The notes: generated by a model not told the origin, from the letters alone. Counted from the stretch's first letter, positions 1 through 10,539 are shown. The stretch: DNA of 64,000 nucleotides from Isochrysis galbana (GCA_018136815.1 CM030936.1:1905694-1969693), one strand, 5' to 3'. Numbers and translations: made by a program.

Positions 1-660
1 GGCGATCTCCACCGGGATCTGCGGCAGCCAGGGTAGCCGCGTGCGTGCACACACACACACACACCAAGGCGTCCCAAAGGGGAGACATGTGGATCGTGAT
101 TTCAACGAGATATCGACCCTGTCACAAATCGAGTCAATGGAGTAAGACCACGTGTGGGGTTCAACAAATACAAGTTGAGTCAAGTGACCCTCCAGGTGAC
201 AACAGAAAGTGCTAGCAGGGATGGGGATAATTGAACGCTTTTGGTCTTGCGATCCCACCAGCTGGGCGCGCTCGAAGTGCTGGCCTCCCACCGTGTTCCC
301 AAGCGAGTCCCCCCGAGTTCCCGAGTCTATACCCCGAGTCAACGAGTCAATACAAGTCAAGCACGCGCCTGAGCCACCCCCAGTCGCCTGCCACCTGCCA
401 CCACCACCACCTCCCACAAGCCTCCTTCCACACTTCCGCGCCCTCCGTGCTCCGTGCGTGCGTCGTGCGTCGTGCGTCGATCACCATGCCCGTAGTCACC
501 CCCGAGGAAAGCTCCATGAGCTCCCCACAAGAACCGCGTTCCGCGCTAGCTGCCGGCGCGCCCTCGCAGGCAATCTCCAAGAGTGAGATGAGCCTTGCTC
601 TGACACACACAACACAGTAGTCACAACACACAACACCTCAGACACTCCCTTGCCACTCCC
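1..660. other. Left-edge intergenic sequence with GAGTCAA motifs
   Basis: No convincing gene. A short CA microsatellite lies near 49-64. Several GAGTCAA or GAGTC words occur between about 130 and 360. The overlapping open frames at 209-620 are proline- and histidine-rich, lie on several strands and frames at once, and show no domain, so they are treated as non-coding. Confidence 0.4.
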
Positions 661-669
661 TCGCCGCTA

Positions 670-960
670 AATCCGCCTCTCCGTCGCGTTCGCCCTCGCC
701 CGAGCCATTCTTCCCGCCTCCCTCCACCCTCCATGGAGGTGGATGAGCCCGCCATTCCCATTCCCTCTTTCCACACCTCTCTCGCCGCGCCTCGTCGCCC
801 TCTGACCCTAAGTCAGAGCGCGATTCGTGTCATACTTACCAATGGGCGGAAACTGGGGGCCGTGGACTTAGCCGCTGGAACCGACCCTTATCCATGGTCT
901 TCTGGCCCCGCGGTGAACACTGTGCCTCTAACTCCACCCTCGCTTTCGCGTCACATTTTT
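670..960 (+). repeat. Degenerate copy of the retroelement 5' module
   Basis: The stretch resembles the better-preserved module at 10540-10975. It has the same serine/proline-rich coding signature (SPSRSPSPEP-like), then a variant of the PVIP and AAPS stretches, but the frame is interrupted. The 80-residue open frame at 733-975 is part of it. Assignment rests on by-eye similarity and is tentative. Confidence 0.3.
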
Positions 961-1310
961 AGTTGCTCAAAATAATCAGGCGTTCACTATCCATCGATGG
1001 TGCTCGCGTTTTGGCCCTCATCTTTGGCCACTGCAAGAAATCCATTGCGGTCCCCGACACTTAGACATGTGGTAGGCGGCGGCGGAGCCTGGCTGGTCCA
1101 GCTCTCATGCTCTCACGCGCTGTTTCAAAGGAGCAACGAACCCCCTAAACACACATAGTGCGCAATTAGTATCCAGCCAGATGGGGAAGATCGACGGTGC
1201 TTTGCCGCAGCCAGAAGCTTGTCGGTGCATTACGCGCTTCGGCTGGCGATATCATCCATCAGGTGAGCGCTAGGCGCCCGTTTCACACGCAAAGCGTCTA
1301 GAGGGCGGCC

Positions 1311-1937
1311 CTATGGGCCGGCCTCGCTGGCGACATGCCCCACAGCTTCCTGCGAGCCGCTCTCGGACTTCCCCTCGTCCTGTGCGCTCCGCGACAGCAT
1401 CTTGCGCTGCTTGTTACTAAGTAGATCTCCCCTTTCCCTCGCCGCCGCCGCCGCCCGATCGCGCTCGCCCAAGACCCGCTTGATCATCGCCATGGACTTG
1501 CGCGTCATGCGCAACCGCTCTGGGTATGGCATCGAGGTTTTCCGCTTCTCGTGCATCATCTTGACGGAGTAGAGCATGTTGCGCTCACGCATGAGCACAA
1601 CCCAGAGCTTCTGCAGATCATCGTCGCTCTTAAGCCGGATCTCCGATGCCGACCACCGGCGGCCAGGTGGCGGCAGGTTGGGGTCGACCTCATACGGGTC
1701 GACAAACGCCTCAAGGAAGTGGCTCAGCTCGAGCGAGGAGGCGGGCGGGTCGTCATCGGAGCGTTGGGGCGCATCAGAAGAGCGAAGTCGTGCCTGCTGC
1801 GCCAGCGCGGATGGCGCACGCAGCGTGGGGCGCACGCAAGGCCGGCTGAGCTGCAGTGCCGAGTGGGCGGCGCGCAGCGCGGCGCGCATCGCCGCCGACA
1901 GGGAGACGTGAGAGATATACCGCAGGGGGCAAGCCAC
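1311..1937 (-). CDS. MRPL47: Mitochondrial ribosomal protein uL29m (MRPL47)
   Basis: The 208-residue product contains the MRP-L47 core: GRRWSASEIRLKSDDDLQKL, then a segment with WVVLMRERNMLYSVK and a basic RLRMTRKSMAMIKRVLGER stretch. This is the conserved large-subunit protein at the exit tunnel of the mitoribosome. The N-terminus is arginine/alanine-rich and lacks acidic residues, as expected of a mitochondrial presequence. Met1 is at 1937 and Met17 at 1889; the second gives a more typical presequence (MRAALRAAHSALQLSR). No intron is needed. The gene diverges from the coiled-coil gene at 2947. The C-terminal tail after residue 170 is low-complexity and not conserved. Confidence 0.9.
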   Translation of the reverse strand: MACPLRYISHVSLSAAMRAALRAAHSALQLSRPCVRPTLRAPSALAQQARLRSSDAPQRSDDDPPASSLELSHFLEAFVDPYEVDPNLPPPGRRWSASEIRLKSDDDLQKLWVVLMRERNMLYSVKMMHEKRKTSMPYPERLRMTRKSMAMIKRVLGERDRAAAAARERGDLLSNKQRKMLSRSAQDEGKSESGSQEAVGHVASEAGP

Positions 1938-2946
1938 GGGGAGAGAGACGCGGAACGAACGAGGGCGTACTTCTACTCTTCTCTGAGTAAAAATCAGGAC
2001 TTCCGGACCGACCCCTCTCCCGCCCGACGATTCGATTCTAATAGTAAAAGGAGTTGTAGTAGCAGTAGCAGATCAGCCCCGTTAAGATTAGACTAGCAGC
2101 TGACAACTGACATCAGTGATCTAGCAGTTTGGAGCTATTACTGGTACTAAGAGCTAAGAGCTCATAACAATGCTGTTACTGTTACACTGTCACCTGTCAC
2201 CCCATCTATGATACTCCATGGCCATGGCGACATGGCGACCAGTCATAAGATTAGTGGCGGTCGGTGGGTATGGGTGGGTAGAAGGGAGTAGCACGAGCAC
2301 TCCGCACTCCTCCTCGCGCCGTGCAAGTATTCCTAGCGGTAAGTTTTACAGATTTCTTTTGCTGGGGGGGGGGGGCAGCAAACAGCAGACGCTCCTTCAG
2401 CGTCGTGTAGACAGTAAAGTAGACAGACCGTGACGCCGTGCTCAATGGCGGCAGTTTCTGTCCACTCTAAAAGTAGAACTCAGTTCTAGAAGGGAGGATA
2501 TGCTCGGTTTCTCGACGGTTGACCGTCCCTCCCTCTCCTCCTCTCTTCGTCTCCGCCTCCTTCACTCTTACGTCTTCTCTTCCCTTTCTTCGCTCCCCAC
2601 AAGGAATGAACATCCACCATCTTCCCGTGTCTCCTCTACTCGTTCCTCTCTCTACCTCCCTCGCCCTCTGTCTCTCTCTCTCCCTCTTTCCTCTCTTGAC
2701 GAGAAAAGTTGTCCCTCTCTGTCCTCGAGGTTTATTCTTCCGCCCTTCCAGTACTTTACTCTCTTTTCATCGTTTCTCAGCTGGGCAACGCGAAGAGGCC
2801 GAGGGAGGCGACTTGAACGGAGCGCGCGGCCCGCGAGAGAAGGGGGGCGCGCCCCGCCTCTCTCGCCCCCCTTCACACAAGGCTCGAAGCTCCACGCAGC
2901 CGTACGGCTTCATCGCCGAGCGCAACTCCCGCAGCCTCGGCCTCTC
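1938..2946. promoter_or_regulatory. Divergent intergenic region with pyrimidine-rich leader
   Basis: About 1 kb separates the starts of uL29m (-) and the coiled-coil gene (+), so both promoters must lie here. The part at 2500-2880 is strongly CT-rich and looks like a transcribed leader. It is open in the frame of the next gene, but its translation is low-complexity Ser/Leu/Pro. No clear TATA box was identified. Confidence 0.4.
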
Positions 2947-5900
2947 ATGTTCGCGACTGGTGATCTCAACGCCCTCGCCCACCTCTACGCAAGCAATCTG
3001 GATGACGCGGCCTTCGGCGCTCGCTCGGCCGCACTCAGCGCGCAGGCAGAGGCGCTCCGCCGCGAGCGCGAGGCGCTTGAGTTCCGCGAGCGGCGGAGGA
3101 GGGAGGTAGAGCTGCATCTGAGCCGCGGGCGTGCCCTCGCCATCGAGCGCAGGCTCGAGGAGCTCCGCCGGCTGCGCGGCGCGCCGGTGGGGCAGATGCG
3201 TGGCTCGGGCGAGTTTGAATTGTCCTCCGCCACACCGTCTCCCGCGCGCGTGCCGGCCTCGCGGGTGCCGGGTGGCGCCAAGGCTGTACTCGAGATGGAG
3301 AGGGAGCAGTTCGAGGCCTATGTTGAGCGCTCGGCCAGGAACTGGGGGGACGAGCAGGTGCACACAAACGACGCGCAGAGCCGTGCGCTACGGCGCAAAC
3401 TTGAAGGCCTCGAGGCAGCGCGCCGGCGGAATGGCGCGGCGGTAGCGGCGGCCGGGTCGGCTGCGGAGGTCGCCACTCTTCAGGAGCGCGTGGCGCGCGA
3501 GCGTCAACAGTTGGTCGACGAGAGCATGAGGGTGGCCGGCGTGCCGGTGGGTGGTGCACGTGGGGGGCTACACAGCCACACCATGCGTTCGTCGGGGTAT
3601 AGCTCGCTGCAGGTGCCCGCTGCCGCGTCCCCACCTCCCTTTGGCTCGGCGGCCTCGGTCGATTCGATGCCACCGGGGGGTGCGCAGGCAAGCGGCATTG
3701 CGCCGCAGGTCCTGCCCATCCAGATCGTGCCGATTCAAGCCGGGCCAATACCCGCATATGCTGGCACTGGCGGCTCGGGCGGGACCTCTTTTGCGCAGGG
3801 CGAGACCGCCATCCACATCCAGCAGGAGGGCGGCACATGCAACATCTTCCTGCCCGCGCGCCCCGACGCTCACGGCTGTTCGCCCCGCCCTGTCGACGCG
3901 TGGTCGTGCCAAGGCTCTGCGCATGGTGGCGCGGCGCGCCCGGCAGAGCGGGGGCGCTCGGGCAGGGGATCGGCACGTGAGGTGGCAGAATCGCAAGTGC
4001 AGGTTGGGACACCGCTCGAGTTCCAGTCGCCGAAGGTGCCGCCGCTCTCACTGGATGCGCTGATGGGTGAGGCAGCGAGCGTTCTCCAGGCGAGCGCGCG
4101 CGGCCGGCACGCGCGCGCGCAGGCAGAGGAGGCACGACGCTCGCGGGTCGCGGAGTGCGAGATCCGTGACGCCCGCGCTCGGGAGGCCGACGAGCTACGC
4201 AAGGCGGCGGAGGAGGCCGCCTCGCGCCAGATGCGGGAGGACGACCGGCGCGCCGCGCTCGGTGAGGCCGCCTACGCAGCCGAGCTGAGAGCAGAAGCAG
4301 CAGCCAGCGCACGGCGCGAGGAGGAGGCGCGGCGCGCGAGGAAGCGCGAGGAAGAGGAGGCGCTCCGGCGCGAGCGAGAGGCACGGAGAAGAGAGCAGGC
4401 CGAGGCGATACGCCGTGAGGAGGAGCGCAGGGCAGAGGCGGAAGAAGAGGAGCGCAGGGCCCGAACCCGCAAGGAGGAGGAGGAGCGGCTGGCACGCCAG
4501 GAGATTGAGCGCCGGGCGGACGAAGAACGCCAGGCGGCGGCGGCGCGGGAGCGGGAGATAGAGGAGGCCAAGCACGCTGAGATCGCGGAACGCGTGCAGG
4601 CTGAGGCCGCCGAGCGCAAGCGTCTGACTGAGGCTGACTTGGACGCGCGATGGGAGGCGCAGGCGGAAGCGAAGGTTGCGGAGAGCCAGTCAAAGGAGGT
4701 GGCGCAGCAGCAGGGAGAGTCGGGTTCGTCTCCGGGCGGATTTGAGTGCCTCCAAGCCAGCTACCCAATCATCATAGAGACTCGGCCGGCACTGGACGTC
4801 ATGAACGTGTCGGCGAGCCACGGTTCGCCTGGTGACAGTGCGTCGCCCTCGGCACAGGCCGGCAGCCCGGCCAGTGATGATTTGGCGCACGATTCTCGCA
4901 CGCTCGAATGTCACCAGGAGGTGCTAAGCACCACTCAGCTCACGCCTACGCAATTGGTCCTCGAGCACGAGCTCAGTGGCCACGAACTTGTTGGGCAGGA
5001 GAGCTCGCCGACCGACGCGTGCGCGCTCTCGGAGGAGGAGAGCACCGAGCGCTCGTCCACCAAACCCCTCTCGGCATCGACGCGCCCATTCGGTATTGGC
5101 ACGGGCAAGCGTCTCTCTACAGGCCATTGCTCCCCCTTCACTCCCGGCGCGAGCGCGGGCATTCGCAAGGCGGTCCTCCCACCGGCAGCTTTCTGGAGCG
5201 AGTCATCCGAGAATGTGTGGGAGGCGGCGACGCTCGAGCGGTCGGCCTCGACCGGCCCCGACCCCATTGCGATGCTGCGCGCCGCCAAGGCGATGCGCAA
5301 CCCCGCAATTCCTAGCACGCCGTCCAACCCTCCTGCTCAAGAGACCGAGTCCGTCCCGCCGCCGCCGCCTCGCCCGGCGCACTTCGATCTGCAGCTCTCA
5401 CCGGCACCCTCTATGGATCCTGGACGGGGTCCTCCGCTAAACCTATCGCCACGGATGTCGCACAACCTCGGCACAGTCCCGGGTGCCGGACCCCTCCTCT
5501 CGCCACGCGGCGCCCTCGGCTTTGCGTGCTCGCCGCGCTCATCGTGCGGCGGCTCGCCACGGTGCAGCCTCGTGCCGGTCCTCGAGGAGCCAAGCACCTC
5601 ATTGGATGATTCGGCAGACGGTCGCCAAGTTAGGAGTGTTTCGCGGCGGCCTCCGCCGCCGCCAGCGCCCTCAACCCAGCTACGTGCCGCGATGAGTCAC
5701 CCGATCACGTCAGATGTAAGGTCCGCCGACGGCCACTCTGGCGCCGCATCATCCGCGCATGGCCAGGTCACCTGCGACGCGCCAGGGGTAGAGCGCGGGG
5801 GCGCTTCCAAGTCGGACTCACCATCACAGACGAGCGATCGGCCGGCACACCTCGAAGGAGCCCTTGGTCGCAATCGCTCACATAGCCTCGCTGCGGGTCC

Positions 5901-6048
5901 CGGATTTGGCCTGCTAGCCGCCGTCTCTACACCAGCCAGACAGTCAGCGCCGGTGGGCGATGCCGACTCGCGCGACGAGGACATTGACGAGGTGGAGGAC
6001 CTCGAGGAAAGCACCATGGACCTCGACGATATTTTGCCATCGGCTTGA
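2947..6048 (+). CDS. IQ-motif coiled-coil protein, function unknown
   Basis: The frame is open from 2500, but the first 149 codons are low-complexity leader translation. ATG 2947 begins ordered sequence (MFATGDLNALAHLY), giving 1033 residues. Residues about 25-95 are a charged Arg/Glu helix. A clean IQ motif (LQASARGRHAR; consensus [IVL]QxxxRGxxxR) lies near residue 382 and predicts calmodulin or calmodulin-like light-chain binding. It is followed by roughly 200 residues of nearly uninterrupted Glu/Arg/Ala heptads, a long single helix or coiled coil. The C-terminal half is Ser/Pro-rich and disordered, with short PPPPP runs, and ends in an acidic patch (DEDIDEVEDLEESTMDLDD). A cytoskeletal or centrosomal scaffold would fit, but the family is not recognised. 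No intron is evident. Confidence 0.75.
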   Translation: MFATGDLNALAHLYASNLDDAAFGARSAALSAQAEALRREREALEFRERRRREVELHLSRGRALAIERRLEELRRLRGAPVGQMRGSGEFELSSATPSPARVPASRVPGGAKAVLEMEREQFEAYVERSARNWGDEQVHTNDAQSRALRRKLEGLEAARRRNGAAVAAAGSAAEVATLQERVARERQQLVDESMRVAGVPVGGARGGLHSHTMRSSGYSSLQVPAAASPPPFGSAASVDSMPPGGAQASGIAPQVLPIQIVPIQAGPIPAYAGTGGSGGTSFAQGETAIHIQQEGGTCNIFLPARPDAHGCSPRPVDAWSCQGSAHGGAARPAERGRSGRGSAREVAESQVQVGTPLEFQSPKVPPLSLDALMGEAASVLQASARGRHARAQAEEARRSRVAECEIRDARAREADELRKAAEEAASRQMREDDRRAALGEAAYAAELRAEAAASARREEEARRARKREEEEALRREREARRREQAEAIRREEERRAEAEEEERRARTRKEEEERLARQEIERRADEERQAAAAREREIEEAKHAEIAERVQAEAAERKRLTEADLDARWEAQAEAKVAESQSKEVAQQQGESGSSPGGFECLQASYPIIIETRPALDVMNVSASHGSPGDSASPSAQAGSPASDDLAHDSRTLECHQEVLSTTQLTPTQLVLEHELSGHELVGQESSPTDACALSEEESTERSSTKPLSASTRPFGIGTGKRLSTGHCSPFTPGASAGIRKAVLPPAAFWSESSENVWEAATLERSASTGPDPIAMLRAAKAMRNPAIPSTPSNPPAQETESVPPPPPRPAHFDLQLSPAPSMDPGRGPPLNLSPRMSHNLGTVPGAGPLLSPRGALGFACSPRSSCGGSPRCSLVPVLEEPSTSLDDSADGRQVRSVSRRPPPPPAPSTQLRAAMSHPITSDVRSADGHSGAASSAHGQVTCDAPGVERGGASKSDSPSQTSDRPAHLEGALGRNRSHSLAAGPGFGLLAAVSTPARQSAPVGDADSRDEDIDEVEDLEESTMDLDDILPSA

Positions 6049-6680
6049 ATGATTCGGAGAGCCGACGATACTCGTAGCTCGGGTAGCGCCTATCGATGGG
6101 TGCCTGACTCTATTGGCGCCAGCTAGTGGTTGCTGGCGGACGTCGAGGTAGGAAGCCCTAGCACCATATGCCCCTGCACCCATCGACAATTCCACGCACT
6201 TCGCACATTTTGCTTTCTACCGTCAGACGCCTACAACTGCCCATCGGCGATTGTCAAGTGCATTGGCTGTAGTATGTGTCTTCGGACGGTGGGCAGGTCT
6301 ATGGAGCATCATATGCGTCGCGCCACTTCCGTCTCATCATGGAACGGTCTCTATGGATAGATTCAATTAATTACTGTTATATCCTAGCCCTAGCCACCCC
6401 CACTAGGTAATTGGACATGTAGTAACTTTTCAGTCCCGGAATCCTGCCATGCCTGACGAGCCAGGTGTCCGAGTGATACCGGGGGGGTGGGGCACTGCCC
6501 CCTCCCCTGGATATTTGTCCCTCCTTCAGTGCATGCACCGACCCTGCGCACACTAGCACGCCCTCTCCTCGAGGCCACGCTTGGGGAAGGAACCCCTTTC
6601 GCGTAAAATAACGCGCGGGGGGGGGGGGGGGGGAGGGGAGCACTCGTGAAACTAGGGGCCCAGGCACACTAATCTGATGA
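6049..6680. other. Intergenic, with poly-G tract
   Basis: No gene supported. A long G run lies at about 6616-6634. Open frames on the minus strand here have no recognisable protein signature. Confidence 0.4.
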
Positions 6681-7435
6681 TTGGTTGCCATGTTGCCATG
6701 GAGGGAAGCCTCGCGCCCCCCCACTCTCTCGACTCCCCTCATGGGGGGCGAGAACCATCGAACCATCCACCCCCGTCCGCTGCCTATTGGCATGCAGGGG
6801 GGACTCACCCAGACTGCCCAGACTCTCACTGAGAGCTTCCTCAGGCTCGACACGGCTACTAGGCCGCTTCTCAGGTCTCAGGCCGCAAGGGAGCAAGCCA
6901 ACGAAACCATCGAGCGTGCTAAGGCAGAGTTCGACCAGGCATGTCAAAAGGCAGTGAGGGAAAACAAAAAGATTTCCACGCTCATCCGTCAACTCGAAAG
7001 TGCAAGGGCAAACTGCTGCTACAAAATACGTCAAGATCAAAAGCTTTCTGCGCAAATCCGCTGCACAAACTGTTATCAGGTGCTGGGGTCCAATCGTCGG
7101 CTACGGCCGACGAGCTCAAGAAGGCGCGCAAGGCGCTAGTGCGCAAATTGCATCCCGACAAGAACGGAGACGACCCCGAGCTAAATGAAAAGTGCAAAGC
7201 AGTCAACGACTCTTACGACCTTGCCGTTGAGATTTTAGAGGTGCGCAAAGAATGGAAAGTCAACCACGCGCAGGTCTTAAGAATAGAATCGCAATTGGAA
7301 GCAGCGAGGGCCAAGCAGCGTGAAGCATACAGGCTTTTTCAAGTTAAGGAACGAGCCTACAATCAGGCCACTCATGTGCAATGCGTGCAAGAGGGCCACT
7401 CCCCTGGCGGCCGTGAGTGTGCCCACATCACGTGA
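6681..7435 (+). pseudogene. J-domain (DnaJ-like) protein with a frameshift
   Basis: Two overlapping frames make one protein. The first (from 6681) gives a helical segment with IERAKAEFDQACQKAVRENK and ends with NCYQVLG, the start of a J domain. The second supplies the rest: ATADELKKARKALVRKLHPD, KNGDDPELNEKCKAVNDSYD, including the diagnostic HPD that stimulates Hsp70 ATPase. A helical tail with a possible coiled coil follows to the stop at 7433-7435. The frames switch at the GGGG run at 7085-7088, where one additional G would make the domain continuous. This may be a homopolymer error in the assembly, a true pseudogene or, less likely, a programmed shift. The start codon is uncertain. Confidence 0.55.
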
Positions 7436-7548
7436 CAAGTCCTAAAGACGTGTAACCAAACTATTTTTTCATTCCTTGGGGGTAAAACCCGTCACGAAAC
7501 ACAAACACCCACAAAAAGTGCCCATATAACGTGACAAGTCCTAAAGAT
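7419..7548 (+). repeat. Short direct repeat after the J-domain gene
   Basis: A roughly 30-bp unit containing CGTGACAAGTCCTAAAGA occurs at 7419-7447 and again at 7518-7548, about 99 bp apart. It includes the last codons and stop of the J-domain frame. It suggests a local duplication of the 3' end of that gene or an element boundary. Confidence 0.5.
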
Positions 7549-7859
7549 CCTGCTATCCAGGCATTGAATGTTGAAAGGGTACGGTAACAGTGGAGACTTG
7601 GTGTGTAAGACGGGTGTATTGGCACTGTTCAGTGGCAGGAATACGTTGCAATCATTTTCGTTTGAAATATCATTCGTCCATCAGCACATTGAGCTCGAAG
7701 TCCTCAATTTCAGCCGGAGTGGACGGAGCGCGAAGAAATGGCCTTCCGTCTAATGTCGGGGTCAGGTGACGGGCCTTCACGAAGCATCAACGCCCGTCAC
7801 CACAACCTCCTCGGGCACATCAAGGCTCAGCGGAACTGGCTGCTCACTGAAGTGAATAC

Positions 7860-8111
7860 TTGCGATCGGATCGCTCTGCGAGTGCAAATCGGGACTCCGT
7901 GTGGTGCGAGCGAGGACAAGTGCAGACGGGATTGTGTGCGAGTGCAAAACGGGACTCGTCTCGTTATATACCTGAGGTTGCAGCCTCTTAAGAAGCTCTC
8001 ATACTCATTCTCTCTCTCCCACTAGCTCGCTAGCTAGTCTCGTCTCTACTCTCCGACGCCGCGCGTCGCCATCCTCCGACCTTCCGTCTACCTCTTCGCT
8101 CGCAACGTTCG
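7860..8111 (+). promoter_or_regulatory. Candidate promoter and leader of the small gene at 8112
   Basis: A TATA-like TATATA lies at 7965-7970. A GCGAGTGCAAAWCGGGACTC unit occurs twice upstream, about 60 bp apart (near 7878 and 7938). A pyrimidine-rich leader (CTCTCTCTCCC) leads to ATG 8112. Layout is promoter-like, but it could equally be the 5' end of a repeat. Confidence 0.35.
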
Positions 8112-8324
8112 ATGGCAGACACTGTCAGACCCGATTCTTATTATGACCTTTCTGACATCTTCCCGCAAACAGCAATCAACGAATCCTCTACGGCCGCGTC
8201 AGCTGCCGGCTCGATCGAACGGCCCTCTGCCTACGAGCCTGTAGTCATCGCATGTTCGACACCTAGCCACCCAAGATCAGCCAAGCGACATCGTCGCCTG
8301 CCAGAAGAACGACATCGACAATAG
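8112..8324 (+). CDS. Small hypothetical protein (70 aa)
   Basis: This 70-residue frame (starts MADTVRPDSYYDLSDIFPQT) follows the TATA-like box and pyrimidine-rich leader. It has no recognised domain. The N-terminus is acidic and aromatic, the C-terminus basic (RSAKRHRRLPEERHRQ). It could be a genuine short gene, the first exon of a longer one, or the start of a transposon gag frame; short Ser/Pro-rich frames after pyrimidine-rich leaders recur in this window as retroelement 5' modules. Confidence 0.3.
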   Translation: MADTVRPDSYYDLSDIFPQTAINESSTAASAAGSIERPSAYEPVVIACSTPSHPRSAKRHRRLPEERHRQ

Positions 8325-9037
8325 GATCGAGGAGGAGGGGTGTGAGAAAAAGACGAAGAAGATGAAAACTCAGCCTGCGTAGCTTGGGGTTACCGTGTGT
8401 GTGTGTTGGGGGGGGGGTTGATATGCGCACGCGCCGCGTCCTTGTACGTCGTTATTAGCTTTGTACTCATCTTAGTAATAATAATACTCACTGGAGGAAT
8501 TGTTGAGCCCTAAAAGAAACCAAGCATTCTGAGTGAAAATAAAATATCACCTGGCCCTCTTTTGAAGGAACGCGACTTTCCATGCATCCATATGTGAACC
8601 TAGTTTCCTAAAATCACGTTGGCGGTCTCAAGCGGTGACCGGTATATAGGTCTAGGCCTAGTGCTTAGTGGGAAGGTATGATAGAATGCAAATAGAACAA
8701 TAGCATTGGGCGCCTCGGTCGCCCGCTTCGCGCTTCACGGCTGCAGCCGCGACAACAAACACCCAATATTTGTGCGACTCTTGCCATTGCTTCCTCGCCG
8801 TCTGCATGTGCCACGTCGCGTGCTATCCACAAAGCATCCGTGAACTCGTAGCCGTGTTCTAGCCTTTGACTAGCGCTCATGTATCACGCGTTGGTGAGTT
8901 GATTAAAATGGCCCTCCGCGCCGTCTTCAGCCCACTCGGAGGCAAGGTGCTCCTCCAAAGAAGACGTCGGTTTAGGAGGCGGCCACTCGTCCATGCCGCC
9001 TCCCATGAAAGTAGGAAGATGTTGCATCTTCACCCAG
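8325..9037. other. Flank of the assembly gap; possible downstream exons of the channel gene
   Basis: On the minus strand the frame entering the gap continues as a segment with WVKMQHLPTFMGGGMDEWPP to a stop at 8884-8886. In the same frame further on there is coding-like sequence (QRLEHGYEFTDALWIARDVA). These may be later exons of the gene at 9138-9572, but no splice junction could be fixed because the intervening sequence is missing. The rest shows no gene. Confidence 0.25.
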
Positions 9038-9137
9038 NNNNNNNNNNNNNNNNNNNNNNNNNNNNNNNNNNNNNNNNNNNNNNNNNNNNNNNNNNNNNNN
9101 NNNNNNNNNNNNNNNNNNNNNNNNNNNNNNNNNNNNN
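9038..9137. other. Assembly gap of 100 N
   Basis: One hundred consecutive undetermined bases, a conventional placeholder for a gap of unknown length. It interrupts a minus-strand gene. Confidence 1.
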
Positions 9138-9572
9138 AACGCTGGGCGCGAGCGGCGTGAAGCCGACGGTCCAGTACTTGTGCAAGCCATGAGGATCGGC
9201 GCACACCTCGCGCAGGTTCGCGCGTTCATCGAGGCACCATCCTGGCGTCTCGCCGAGCGCGACAGCCATGTACGCGGCAACATTGAGGTACCTTAGCGCC
9301 TGCGCCGGCCGTGAGTGGTACAGTTCGAACGCGCTCAGAGCAGCCGAGTCGAGCCGGTGGGCAGCCGGCCAGCCGTGGTGAGCGTCAACCACCAGAGCAC
9401 AAGCGAGGCGCAGCCGGAGGGCGTGGGGAACGGGCGGCATGTCGAGGAGGCGGAGGCGGCGAGAGGCCCACCGGCCCGTGCCTCCACCCGCCCATGCACC
9501 AGACGAGCCGTTCCCGCCAGCCGCTCTCGAGCCAGAGGAGGTGGAGGGCGGTGGGGGCGGCGCGCCGTCCAT
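9138..9572 (-). CDS. Probable two-pore-channel-like cation channel, N-terminal part
   Basis: Translation starts at ATG 9572 in good context (GCGATGG), after about 35 open but unlikely codons. After a Pro/Ser/Gly-rich cytosolic start, the sequence has LRLACALVVDAHHGWPAAHR, a charged turn with LSAFELYHSR, then a hydrophobic helix ALRYLNVAAYMAVALGETPG. This order (helix with buried Asp, LYH segment, first S1 helix ending in E-x-P) resembles the N-terminus of two-pore channels, endomembrane Ca2+/Na+ channels with two six-helix repeats. The gene then runs into the N gap, so pore and voltage-sensor residues are not visible. Another voltage-gated-like channel is possible. Residues 1-145 are seen. 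Confidence 0.45.
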
Positions 9573-9662
9573 CGCACGCGGGAAGAGAGGAATGTGAGGA
9601 GAGAGGAGAGAGGGTGTCAGAGTTTTCTTGTTGTCCTCGTTTAATCCTAGTGCTGAGGGACC

Positions 9663-10404
9663 GTGCCTCATCGGCAACGGAGCCCCTACCCCGCGATGGG
9701 GGTGTGCGCGGTTGGTGCATGGCTCGTCCGGTGTATGTGGCTAGGGATGCTAGCCCACAAGACCTCTTACAAGACTACAATTTCTAACGTGGTACCCCCG
9801 CCGAGAGACCACCCCAACTTCTACAACCATAGCGCGCTCGACGAAGCCGCTCAAGGGTACAACACCACAACGAATAAACTCGACAAATTTGTTGAAAATC
9901 TTTTCTTCGACTCAGCGGCCGCCGACCGCGCCACACGCTCCTCCAAGTGGTGGGACCTGGACCACATGGCCAAATCACTCAACAACTTCAGTGACAGCCA
10001 CAGCCAGAACCGCCCGCACTCGACAGTTCAAGGGTGGCAAAACAACAAATCCACATCGAATGACCCCAAAATCCATCCCTCAGCATCTATTCATAGAGCC
10101 CTCGAGGCGTTGGGACGCTCGAGGTCGTCACCCGTGTCGGATGGTCACATCAGCCACTACGAGGCGCGTCGAATCTCCCCGGAAGGCACCGGGCTGCGAG
10201 GTTGCTACCAGGCGCAACAGCGTTGCAAAGTCGGGCAGCTCGAGCAAGGAAGCCCCCATTGCTGCAATGGGGAAAATCTCTTCCCCCTGGGGAACGATTG
10301 CCCGCGCCTCCTCACTGTTTCGTCAAACTGCATAGCTGCCACCTCTGCTGCACCCCCCCCCCCTTGGGAGACGGACTCGCAGAGGGCGCAGGCGAAAGGT
10401 CTAA
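9663..10404 (+). other. Unrecognised open frame, possible element remnant
   Basis: A 299-residue frame spans 9663-10562. The part about 9790-10060 looks protein-like (HPNFYNHSALDEAAQGYNTT, then KSSKWWDLDHMAKSLNNF-like sequence), but I do not recognise it. The C-terminal third is low-complexity and runs into repeats. It may be a fragment of a mobile element, given the repeats that follow. No intron or promoter evidence. Confidence 0.25.
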
Positions 10405-10535
10405 GATTCCCCCCCCCGCGCGGAAAACACGCCGACCGCACCTCCGGAGGGGGAACAGGAATTCCCCCCCGCGCGCAGAATACGCCGACAGGAGCTCCGG
10501 TGGGAGGAGGGCAGGAACCCCCCCCGCGCGCCCCC
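10405..10535 (+). repeat. Decayed ~58-bp GC tandem repeat
   Basis: About two and a half copies of a unit of poly-C, CGCGCG, an A-rich spacer, CGCCGAC and a CTCCGG core. It abuts the retroelement 5' module that begins near 10540. Confidence 0.5.
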
Positions 10536-10539
10536 CCCA

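Noticed and set aside
2500-2946. N-terminal extension of the coiled-coil gene
   Set aside because: In frame but a translation of a CT-rich leader (Ser/Leu/Pro); ordered sequence begins at Met 2947.
3035-4768. 577-residue minus-strand frame
   Set aside because: Antisense shadow of the coiled-coil gene, Pro/Ala/Arg-rich without domain.
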